9,535 bases of DNA. It comes from Synergistaceae bacterium. Lineage in GTDB: Bacteria; Synergistota; Synergistia; Synergistales; Synergistaceae. This document shows positions 1 to 5,958 of this stretch, one piece after another (position 1 is the stretch's first letter; the number at the start of each line of letters is the position of its first letter). The position numbers and the translations under genes are program-made. Location: the NCBI GenBank assembly GCA_028702015.1, contig JAQVPO010000033.1:1-9535 (forward strand). The letters are read 5' to 3'. Below the pieces are notes generated by a model. It saw nothing but the letters and a program-made list of their open reading frames with translations. It was not told where the DNA came from and made no database searches.

Positions 1-154
1 CCGCGCGGCGCAGGTCTTTCAGTCTTGAAGCGATCAAATCGGATATTTCATCGGCGGAAAGGCCGGCAGCATCAGAGTCCATACTCAGAACCGCTTCATG
101 CAGAGAGATCCCATGCTCTTCTGCAAACGTAGTCAGTTCGTGCAATGATCTCAT
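1..154 (-). CDS. sdaAA: L-serine dehydratase, iron-sulfur-dependent, alpha subunit (N-terminal part only)
   Basis: This is the first 51 codons of a gene that runs off the left edge of the window. The protein begins MRSLHELTTFAEEHGISLHE and continues with a helical, acidic stretch, which resembles the N-terminus of the alpha chain of anaerobic two-subunit L-serine dehydratases. In this family the alpha chain carries the [4Fe-4S] cluster and active site, and with the beta chain converts L-serine to pyruvate and ammonia in the cytoplasm. The catalytic cysteines lie outside the window. The ATG overlaps the TGA of the upstream beta-subunit gene in an ATGA arrangement, so the two are very probably translationally coupled. 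The identification leans on this neighbour as much as on the short sequence. Confidence 0.85.
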   Translation of the reverse strand, partial: MRSLHELTTFAEEHGISLHEAVLSMDSDAAGLSADEISDLIASRLKDLRRA

Positions 155-819
155 AATGTGACCCCCGGTATTGAAATGACCCTTGCAATAGCATCGTGCA
201 GTACTTTTATTTCTTCAGGCTTGATCGCGTATTCATTGCTGTCAAGCTCCAGGACCATTGTAGCCAGACCGCCTCTTGAGTTCCTGTGAAGCTTCATCGT
301 AGCGATATTGACCCCGTGTGAAGAGAGGTAAGTTGTAACTGCCCCCACGACACCCTGAACATCTTTGTTCATAATTATTATCACTGGCAAGAGACAGGAA
401 ACTTCCACTTCGAAGCCATCCAGCTGCTGCAGTGAAACAGCACCTCCTCCAAGAGATGCTGCCGTTGCGTCCATTTTTTTTTCACTGCCGTCCCATATCT
501 CTATCCTCACAGAGTTTGGATGGCTCCCTTCAATATCTTCCTCATAAAACCTGAACTTCATTCCCGATGCCAGGGCAAGCTCTCTCCCGTCACGGACCTC
601 AGGATCATCAGGGGCATATCCGAGCAGGCCGGCAAGGATGGCCCTGTCTGTGCCATGCCCCTCACCAGTTGTGGCAAAACTGCCTCTCATGTATATATTT
701 ACGTTTTTTACATCTCTGCCCCAGCAAAGCCTTACGATCCTTCCGATACGCACTGCACCTGCTGTATGGCTCGAAGAAGGACCTATCATTACAGGACCGA
801 TAATATCCCACACAGGCAT
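151..819 (-). CDS. sdaAB: L-serine dehydratase, iron-sulfur-dependent, beta subunit
   Basis: A 222-residue protein, the usual size for the separate beta chain. Residues 13-21 read GPSSSHTAG, the family's serine-dehydratase beta-domain signature, followed by GEGHGTD near residue 54. The C-terminal portion from about residue 147 (VIIIMNKDVQGVVGAV) is an ACT domain, a small-molecule-binding regulatory fold common in this subunit. With SdaAA it deaminates L-serine to pyruvate. The start at 819 was chosen because the family begins at MPVWDIIGP and a purine-rich site (GGGGGAG) sits just upstream. The reading frame stays open for 51 more codons to 972, but that extension is AT-rich, hydrophobic and unlike the family, so it is probably the promoter region. 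The gene is first in an operon with sdaAA and diverges from the hydrogenase gene. Confidence 0.93.
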   Translation of the reverse strand: MPVWDIIGPVMIGPSSSHTAGAVRIGRIVRLCWGRDVKNVNIYMRGSFATTGEGHGTDRAILAGLLGYAPDDPEVRDGRELALASGMKFRFYEEDIEGSHPNSVRIEIWDGSEKKMDATAASLGGGAVSLQQLDGFEVEVSCLLPVIIIMNKDVQGVVGAVTTYLSSHGVNIATMKLHRNSRGGLATMVLELDSNEYAIKPEEIKVLHDAIARVISIPGVTL

Positions 820-865
820 TGATACTCCCCCTGTCAAAACTTTATGCAATGGCCTTAACAAACTA

Positions 866-896
866 ATTTTAACAGCAGCCAGCCATTTCATGTAAA
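866..896 (-). promoter_or_regulatory. candidate promoter for sdaAB-sdaAA
   Basis: Reading the minus strand, TTTACA (891-896) is followed after 19 bases by TAAAAT (866-871), or after 18 bases by the overlapping hexamer TTAAAA. Both are fair matches to sigma-70-type elements. This places a transcript start about 40 bases upstream of the chosen sdaAB start. The spacing is at the long end, so this is a suggestion only. Confidence 0.28.
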
Positions 897-956
897 AGAG
901 AACGTAACAGACAAAATACATTTTCCTTTCTGTTTTGAAAAAAAGACACAAATGTA

Positions 957-983
957 TTGCATATTTACACAATTAGGTATAGC
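957..983 (+). promoter_or_regulatory. candidate promoter for the [FeFe] hydrogenase gene
   Basis: TTGCAT (957-962) and TATAGC (978-983) are separated by 15 bases. They lie about 40 bases upstream of the hydrogenase start, in the 202-bp divergent gap. The match is weak and the spacer is short. No clear operator palindrome was seen in the gap. Confidence 0.22.
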
Positions 984-1021
984 ATTCTTCAAACGTTTTA
1001 GCCAAACGGAGGAATAATAAA

Positions 1022-2455
1022 TTGAAAAATCATCTTATCAACACCAAAAGGTGGATCATCAAAAAAATAGCCGAATCGGTCTGGAGCGAAAATTTCAGGC
1101 AGGGAATAAAACGTCTTCCATTCGAAAGAATACCGCCAGGTTCAGAGGCAAAATACAGGTGCTGTGTCTACAAAGAACGGGCAGTGGTAAGGTCAAGGGT
1201 ACTTGCCGGTCTGGGGTTCAGTGTCGAAGCTGACGATGAGGTCACATCTCTTCTTGAATATGCCGATGCAGCATTGAAGAGAAAACGCATCGAAGGCCCT
1301 CCTCTGACCATTATCGATATCGCATGCAAAGGATGCATCAATGCGAGATATTATGTTACGGAACTCTGCCAGGGCTGCCTTGCCAGGCCCTGTGAGACTG
1401 TATGCCCTTTCGGAGCCATTACAGTAAAGGACGGACATTCATCGATAGACATAAAAAAATGCAAAAACTGCGGAAAGTGCAAAGATGCCTGCCCTTATCA
1501 CGCTATTTCAAAAATATCTGTTCCCTGTGAGGAAAATTGTCCTGTAGACGCCATCACAAAAGGAGAGCATGGAATAGCGGCCATCGATTTTTCAAAGTGC
1601 ATAAGCTGCGGCTGCTGCGTTGCAGCATGCCCCTTTGGCGCTGTTCTGGAAAGAAGCCAGGTAGTAGATATACTGCGTGCATTGAAAAGCGGAAAAAGAG
1701 TCACAGCTATAACTGCTCCCGCACTTGTAGGGCAATTCAGCGCCCCTCTTCCAAAACTCGTTACAGCCATGAAAAAACTTGGATTTTCGGATGTTATCGA
1801 AGTTGCAAGGGGTGCAGAAAAAACAGCCAAAGAAGAAGCAGAGGAATTGAAAGAAAGATTGTCCAGAAATGAGTCATTCATGACCACCTCATGCTGTCCC
1901 GCATACATTCAGACAGTACGCAGACACATGCCTGAGATGCTGTCCCACATATCGGACACACCAACACCCATGCACTATACGGGCGAAATGGTCAAAGCAA
2001 AGGATCCACAAGCTTTGACTGTATTTATAGGACCTTGTGTAGCCAAGAGAAGAGAGGCAATGGAAGACTCTTGCGTTGATTACATAATGACCTTTGAAGA
2101 ACTCGCCTCCGTCTTTGAAGCAGCAAAAATTGATCCGTCAGCATGTGAAGATGACTTGGCTCTTCCGCAGGTCTCAGCTGAAGGAAGGGGCTTCGCGCTT
2201 AGCGGAGGCGTTGCATCGGCGGTCAAGAGCGTCATCGGTGACGAAATAGAAATAAGGACTGCCTGTATAAACGGAACAAGCAAATCTGAAATTGCAAGAA
2301 TGAGAGCCTATGCCAAAAACGGAGGTCCGTTCGATCTGCTTGAAGTTATGACATGCACAGGAGGATGCGTAAACGGGGCCGGGGTCATAAACAGAGACCC
2401 CAAAGCCAGGGAAGAGATAAAAAAATTAGTGTCAGAAAGCAAAAAATTAAGATAA
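1022..2455 (+). CDS. monomeric [FeFe] hydrogenase, group B type
   Basis: A 477-residue cytoplasmic iron-sulfur protein (no signal peptide or membrane helix seen) expected to interconvert protons and H2 with ferredoxin-type electron carriers. The N-terminal third holds many cysteines: C47/C48, C102-x2-C105, C116-x2-C119-x4-C124-x3-C128-P, C147-x2-C150-x2-C153-x3-C157-P, C169-x3-C173-P and C193-x2-C196-x2-C199-x3-C203-P, enough for several [4Fe-4S] clusters. The H-cluster motifs follow in order: TSCCPAY (C291), GPCVAK (C339) and EVMTCTGGCVNGAG (C445, C449). The first two differ from the group A forms TSCCPxW and MPCxxK and match what is known of group B enzymes. TTG is taken as the start because GGAGGA at 1008-1013 is eight bases upstream. 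No maturation genes (hydE, hydF, hydG) are in view. It diverges from serine dehydratase, which fits disposal of fermentation electrons. Confidence 0.9.
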   Translation: MKNHLINTKRWIIKKIAESVWSENFRQGIKRLPFERIPPGSEAKYRCCVYKERAVVRSRVLAGLGFSVEADDEVTSLLEYADAALKRKRIEGPPLTIIDIACKGCINARYYVTELCQGCLARPCETVCPFGAITVKDGHSSIDIKKCKNCGKCKDACPYHAISKISVPCEENCPVDAITKGEHGIAAIDFSKCISCGCCVAACPFGAVLERSQVVDILRALKSGKRVTAITAPALVGQFSAPLPKLVTAMKKLGFSDVIEVARGAEKTAKEEAEELKERLSRNESFMTTSCCPAYIQTVRRHMPEMLSHISDTPTPMHYTGEMVKAKDPQALTVFIGPCVAKRREAMEDSCVDYIMTFEELASVFEAAKIDPSACEDDLALPQVSAEGRGFALSGGVASAVKSVIGDEIEIRTACINGTSKSEIARMRAYAKNGGPFDLLEVMTCTGGCVNGAGVINRDPKAREEIKKLVSESKKLR

Positions 2456-2490
2456 TCAAATACTTGTTTTTTAATACCATTTATGCCCTG

Positions 2491-2544
2491 AAAATCAGAC
2501 AGAAGACCGGTTCCCCAATTGGAACCGGTCTTCTGTCTGATTTT
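2491..2544 (+). terminator. intrinsic terminator with a perfect 24-bp stem after the hydrogenase gene
   Basis: Bases 2491-2514 are the exact reverse complement of 2521-2544, with a six-base loop (CCAATT). The stem begins with AAAA and ends with TTTT, so it could stop transcription from either side. It lies 35 bases after the hydrogenase stop codon. A 24-bp perfect stem is longer than is typical for an intrinsic terminator. Confidence 0.85.
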
Positions 2545-2629
2545 ATCTGCGTGACCAATAAAAAAATGCTCGCAGCTGATAAAACCAAATATTTTTTTGT
2601 AATACAATATTAACTTTTACGTTCCCCTC

Positions 2630-2657
2630 TTGACACTTCACAAATTAAGAGTATGAT
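2630..2657 (+). promoter_or_regulatory. sigma-70-type promoter (P1) upstream of lysW
   Basis: A perfect TTGACA (2630-2635) is followed after 16 bases by TATGAT (2652-2657, five of six matches to TATAAT). Transcription would start near 2664 and give an AT-rich leader of roughly 185 bases before lysW. It is the best-scoring promoter by eye in the 2456-2847 gap. Confidence 0.55.
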
Positions 2658-2695
2658 TCCCACACATATAATTAATCAAATTTATATTATTTTAC

Positions 2696-2724
2696 TTGTT
2701 ACGTTCATTTATTGGGCTTATATT
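2696..2724 (+). promoter_or_regulatory. second candidate promoter (P2) upstream of lysW
   Basis: TTGTTA (2696-2701) and TATATT (2719-2724) are separated by 17 bases, the ideal spacing. A start near 2731 would give a leader of about 117 bases. The surrounding DNA is very AT-rich, so chance matches are likely. A third weaker pair occurs around 2763-2791 (AGGACA and TATAAG). The rest of the 2545-2847 gap holds no gene that I can support. Confidence 0.3.
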
Positions 2725-2847
2725 GAACTTTTTAGGGGTTTTAGCTAAGGCAAAATATTTTAAGGACAATATATTCAGAATATTATATAAGTAAATTTAA
2801 TATAAGTTGATTTTGATTAAAATATTAAACTACGGAGGTAAAATATT

Positions 2848-3015
2848 ATGACTGCTACTTGTACTGTTTGCGAAGCACAGATCAATCTGCCAAACGACTG
2901 CTGTGAGGGCGAGCTTCTTGTCTGCGGTGACTGCGGAACAGAACTTGAGGTGATAGCCCTTGATCCCGTCACTGTGGAAGAAGCACCGCAGGTCCAGGAG
3001 GACTGGGGAGAATAA
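2848..3015 (+). CDS. lysW: LysW amino-group carrier protein
   Basis: A 55-residue acidic protein. It carries a zinc-finger-like pair, C5-x2-C8 and C26-x2-C29-G, followed by TELEVIALDP, and ends in EDWGE. These are the hallmarks of LysW, the scaffold whose C-terminal glutamate gamma-carboxyl is joined to the amino group of alpha-aminoadipate (or glutamate). The carrier protects the amino group and presents the intermediate to later enzymes through its negatively charged surface. Two extra cysteines (C18, C19) lie between the metal-binding pairs. The ATG has a strong site, GGAGGT, at 2835-2840, seven bases upstream. It is the first gene of the cluster and ends two bases before lysX. The gene is easily missed because of its size, but the sequence and context make it secure. 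Confidence 0.96.
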   Translation: MTATCTVCEAQINLPNDCCEGELLVCGDCGTELEVIALDPVTVEEAPQVQEDWGE

Positions 3016-3017
3016 CT

Positions 3018-3857
3018 TTGTCTAAGCTGCGTATATTATTCACAAGGCTTCGGGTAGAAGAGAAACTGCTGCGTGAAGCGGCAGAAAAACAGAATATACC
3101 CTGCGAGCTGCAGAACGTATCAGACACATGGTATGGGGACCAGCCCTTCTGTACCCCTGAAGATGTTGTGCTTGCAAGATGTGTTTCTCATAACCAGAAT
3201 GAAGCTGTGGCGCAGATACTGGAATCACAGGGCATCCGTGTCGTAAATCATTCGTCGGTTATGGCAGTCTGCGGAAACAAGCTGGCTACAAGCATAGCTC
3301 TTTCAAAGGCAGGTATATGCCAGCCTAAGTTCAGGACTGCATTTACTCCGGAAGCGGCGATCGAAGCTCTTGAGGATCTGGGATATCCTGCAGTATGTAA
3401 ACCCGTAAGCGGAAGCTGGGGCAGACTGCTGGCAAAAATCAATGACCGCGAGGCAGCAGAGGCAGTATTTGAGCATAAATCAATGCTCGGTGCTCTTCAC
3501 AACACATTTTACATTCAGGAGTATATAGAAAAAGGTGATTATGACGTCAGGGCTTTTGTTGTAAGCGGAGATCCCGTTTGTGCGATCACAAGGAAAAGCA
3601 GCCACTGGATAACAAATACCGCGAGGGGCGGTGCGGCTTCTAATCTTCCTCTGGATAAAGATATCAAATCCGTGCTGTGTTCTGTACACGAAGCGATCGG
3701 AGGAGATTTCCTTGCAGTGGATCTCTTCAGAAAAGACGGGAAGTGGCTGGTCAACGAGGTAAACGACGGCGGAGAGTTCAGAAATTCAATAGAACCGACA
3801 GGCACAGACATACCTGCGGCAGTGGTAAGGGCTGCATGGAACAGGAGACCTCAGTAA
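3018..3857 (+). CDS. lysX: LysW ligase: alpha-aminoadipate/glutamate-LysW ligase, ATP-grasp (LysX/ArgX family)
   Basis: A 279-residue ATP-grasp enzyme, normal for the family. It uses ATP to join the amino group of alpha-aminoadipate (LysX role) or glutamate (ArgX role) to the terminal glutamate of LysW. Visible features are the ATP-binding strand YPAVCKPVSGSWGR, the lid segment FYIQEYIEKGDYDVRAFVV, the basic/aromatic stretch HWITNTARGGAA, and metal-binding residues D235, E247 and N249 in VDLF and NEVNDGGEF. The substrate-recognition loop near residues 249-260 (NDGGEFRNSIEPTG) should decide the amino acid, but I cannot assign specificity from memory. The start is TTG; its ribosome site GGGGAG (3005-3010) lies inside the last codons of lysW, so the two genes are closely coupled. 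Confidence 0.93.
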   Translation: MSKLRILFTRLRVEEKLLREAAEKQNIPCELQNVSDTWYGDQPFCTPEDVVLARCVSHNQNEAVAQILESQGIRVVNHSSVMAVCGNKLATSIALSKAGICQPKFRTAFTPEAAIEALEDLGYPAVCKPVSGSWGRLLAKINDREAAEAVFEHKSMLGALHNTFYIQEYIEKGDYDVRAFVVSGDPVCAITRKSSHWITNTARGGAASNLPLDKDIKSVLCSVHEAIGGDFLAVDLFRKDGKWLVNEVNDGGEFRNSIEPTGTDIPAAVVRAAWNRRPQ

Positions 3858-3976
3858 TGCTGATTACGATGGACAGAGAACTTTTTAACGCTAAACAGAT
3901 ATCAGCAAATAAATGCAAGCACGGGATAAAGCGTGGCTGCATTATGGGCCGTTTGATTTTGCAGTATAGTCAGTGA
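3857..3976 (+). CDS. possible 39-residue small ORF or leader peptide between lysX and lysY
   Basis: The ATG overlaps the lysX stop codon (TAATG), and AGGAG at 3843-3847 is nine bases upstream, so translation could be coupled to lysX. The 39-residue product is basic, with four lysines and three arginines (for example NKCKHGIKRGC). It resembles nothing that I recognise. It ends 30 bases before an intrinsic terminator. It may be a leader peptide, a small protein or simply a chance reading frame in the gap; chance is a real possibility. Confidence 0.25.
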   Translation: MLITMDRELFNAKQISANKCKHGIKRGCIMGRLILQYSQ

Positions 3977-4006
3977 CGTGTATTTGTGACATTCTGCGAA
4001 GATCGG

Positions 4007-4035
4007 CCCGCTGCCTGAAGAGGAGCGGGTTTTTT
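4007..4035 (+). terminator. intrinsic terminator or attenuator between lysX and lysY
   Basis: CCCGCT (4007-4012) pairs with AGCGGG (4024-4029) around an 11-base loop, and six T residues follow at once (4030-4035). It sits inside a row of same-direction genes of one pathway, 33 bases before the lysY start. It either splits the cluster into lysWX and lysYZJK units or acts as a regulated attenuator. I found no convincing promoter between it and lysY. Confidence 0.75.
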
Positions 4036-4067
4036 GTTGCAGTAAATTAAAAATGAGAGGAACGGTA

Positions 4068-5117
4068 ATGAATATGAAAATACCTGTGATCATATGGGGA
4101 GCTACTGGATTTACAGGGGGAGAACTTTTAAGGATCATTGCACGCCATCCTGACATGGAGGTTGTCGGAGCCGTTTCAAGAAGCAAGGCCGGCACACCGG
4201 TGGGATCTGTGCATCCTCATCTTCGGTTCGCATATCAGGATCTGAATTTTATCTCTCCGGAGGAAGGCGGAGAAATAGATGCAGGTCTGGTTTTTCTGGC
4301 TCTGCCGCATAAGGCTGCCGCAGAAACAGCAAAGAAAAGGCTTTCCGCCGGACAGAAGGTCGTTGACCTTTCGGCAGATTTCAGGCTGAGAAGCCATGAA
4401 CAATACAGGAGATGGTACGAAACAGAGCATCCATGTCCTGAGCTGCTGAAAGAAGCTGTATATGGGCTTCCTGAACTGCACAGATCAGAAATAGCAAAGG
4501 CTGACCTGGTCTCCGGCGTAGGATGCAACGCAACATCCGCAATTTTTGCTCTGCTTCCTCTTGCAAATGCCGGCCTCATTGAAAATGCAAGGATCGAATG
4601 CAGGGTCGGATCCTCCGAAGGAGGAGCTGAAGCAAAAGAAGGAAGCTCCCATTCGCTGCGCAGCAGGTCTCTCAGGGTCGTCTCACCGTTTATACACAGA
4701 CATATGGCGGAAGTGATCCAGGAGCTTTCACTGCCCGAAGATAAAATAAGCATGACAGTAACCGCAGTTGAACTTGTAAGGGGCATACAGTGCTTAGCTC
4801 ATGTGACCCTGAATAAGACATTAAGAGAAGCTGATATCTGGAAGCTCTACCGTGCACAGTGGTCAAAGGAGCCATTCGTGTCAGTTTCACCAGCTAAACC
4901 AGCTCATTTCCGGATACCTGATCCGAAGTTCGTGCTCGGAAGCAACAGGATACTTACCGGGTTTGCCCTTGCGGAAGACGGACGCCGCGCGATCGCTGCC
5001 TCAGCTATAGATAATCTGATCAAGGGTGCCGCAGGATCTGCGGTCCAGTCGGCAAATATCATGTATGGCAAAGAGGAAACGGCAGGGCTTGAAATGATGC
5101 CGATCTATCCTGCTTAA
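4068..5117 (+). CDS. lysY: LysW-aminoadipate/glutamate 6-phosphate reductase (LysY, ArgC-related)
   Basis: A 349-residue NADP-dependent reductase of the ArgC family. It converts the LysW-bound acyl phosphate made by LysZ to the semialdehyde. The N-terminus carries the dinucleotide-binding glycine motif GATGFTGGE (residues 11-19). The catalytic cysteine is C153 in GVGCNATSA, and the conserved histidine motif is H210-R-H212 in FIHRHMAEV. The frame is open from an ATG at 4053, but GAGAGGAA at 4055-4062 is placed correctly for the ATG at 4068, which also gives the family-like N-terminus. It follows an intrinsic terminator and precedes lysZ by 28 bases. By itself the family match could also be plain N-acetyl-glutamyl-phosphate reductase (argC); the LysW context favours the carrier-bound substrate. 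Confidence 0.92.
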   Translation: MNMKIPVIIWGATGFTGGELLRIIARHPDMEVVGAVSRSKAGTPVGSVHPHLRFAYQDLNFISPEEGGEIDAGLVFLALPHKAAAETAKKRLSAGQKVVDLSADFRLRSHEQYRRWYETEHPCPELLKEAVYGLPELHRSEIAKADLVSGVGCNATSAIFALLPLANAGLIENARIECRVGSSEGGAEAKEGSSHSLRSRSLRVVSPFIHRHMAEVIQELSLPEDKISMTVTAVELVRGIQCLAHVTLNKTLREADIWKLYRAQWSKEPFVSVSPAKPAHFRIPDPKFVLGSNRILTGFALAEDGRRAIAASAIDNLIKGAAGSAVQSANIMYGKEETAGLEMMPIYPA

Positions 5118-5145
5118 GAGATCTTAGGAAACGGAGGAGAGAAAA

Positions 5146-5958
5146 TTGATCGGAGTAGTGAAAATAGGCGGAGCAGAAGGAAACAAGCTTGGATCCCTGA
5201 TGTCAGAATTATCAGCCAGGACAGCCAGGGGCGAGAAATGGGTCCTGGTACATGGAGCAAGCGGAATAATGGACAGGCTTTGCAGAGAGCGGGGGGTCGA
5301 AATCCGGATGGTAACGAGCCCCTCCGGCTACAGAAGCCGCTATGTAGGAGAGAGAGAGAGAGAGCTTTTCAGAGAAGCTGCTCTTAGTTATGGGAAAATG
5401 ATCCAGGATACTCTCGCTGGATTAGGCACATCATCTGAAATTATGGACCCTGAAACAACAGAAGACGTTTTTGCAGACAGAAAAGACATCCTGCGCGAGT
5501 ACTCAGGAGGCAGGACTCGCATCCTGAGAGGCAATTACAGCGGTACTATTTCTTCTCTCCGCAGCGAAAAAATTAATTCTGTAATAGACAGAGGGCTGAT
5601 CCCGATCCTTCCTCCGCTGGGACTGGACAGCGAATCAGGTTTGTCACTCAACATAGACGGAGACAGACTTGCCGCATCAGCGGCCAAAGCTGTGAATGCA
5701 GACATCCTTGTGATCCTGTCCAACGTCCCCGGATTGATGAAGGACATAAATGACCCCGCGTCATTGATCAAAAAATATTCCTCCGAGGGATCATGGGAAA
5801 AACTGGAAGAATATGCAGTCGGAAATATGAAAAGAAAGCTCCTTGCCTGCCGTGAAGCCTTCGATCTTGGCGTGCCCAACATACATCTCGCAGACGGAAG
5901 GGTACCTGAACCATTGAAAAAAGCAGAAATGGGGGACGGAACATGTCTGACTCTCTAA
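5146..5958 (+). CDS. lysZ: LysW-aminoadipate/glutamate kinase (LysZ, ArgB-related)
   Basis: A 270-residue amino-acid-kinase-family enzyme that phosphorylates the side-chain carboxylate of the LysW-bound substrate with ATP. The protein starts with the phosphate-binding strand VVKIGGAEGN (K6), followed by VHGASGIMDRL. Residues 169-175 (NIDGDRL) and ILSNVPGLMKD form the nucleotide-binding end of the fold. The length fits LysZ and N-acetylglutamate kinase alike; the neighbourhood supports LysZ. The start is TTG, with GGAGGAGAG immediately upstream (from 5133). The last 16 bases overlap the beginning of lysJ in another frame, which indicates translational coupling. Confidence 0.92.
   Translation: MIGVVKIGGAEGNKLGSLMSELSARTARGEKWVLVHGASGIMDRLCRERGVEIRMVTSPSGYRSRYVGERERELFREAALSYGKMIQDTLAGLGTSSEIMDPETTEDVFADRKDILREYSGGRTRILRGNYSGTISSLRSEKINSVIDRGLIPILPPLGLDSESGLSLNIDGDRLAASAAKAVNADILVILSNVPGLMKDINDPASLIKKYSSEGSWEKLEEYAVGNMKRKLLACREAFDLGVPNIHLADGRVPEPLKKAEMGDGTCLTL

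Noticed and set aside
820..972. N-terminal extension of the serine dehydratase beta chain by 51 residues, in frame.
   Set aside because: The extension is AT-rich and hydrophobic, lies where the promoter should be, and the family starts at MPVWDIIGP with a good ribosome site.
2761..2790. ArgR-type operator (TGAAT-N4-ATTCA) near the AGAATATT palindrome.
   Set aside because: Only one half-site fits, on the minus strand; the other half differs at most positions, and the region is AT-rich enough for this by chance.
2658..2847. Lysine riboswitch or T-box in the lysW leader.
   Set aside because: The leader is extremely AT-rich and lacks the conserved GC-containing helices of a lysine riboswitch and the T-box bulge sequence TGGNACC; only weak repeats are visible.
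4235..4786. A 183-codon open frame on the minus strand within lysY.
   Set aside because: It is a shadow of lysY with no family motif and no ribosome site of note.
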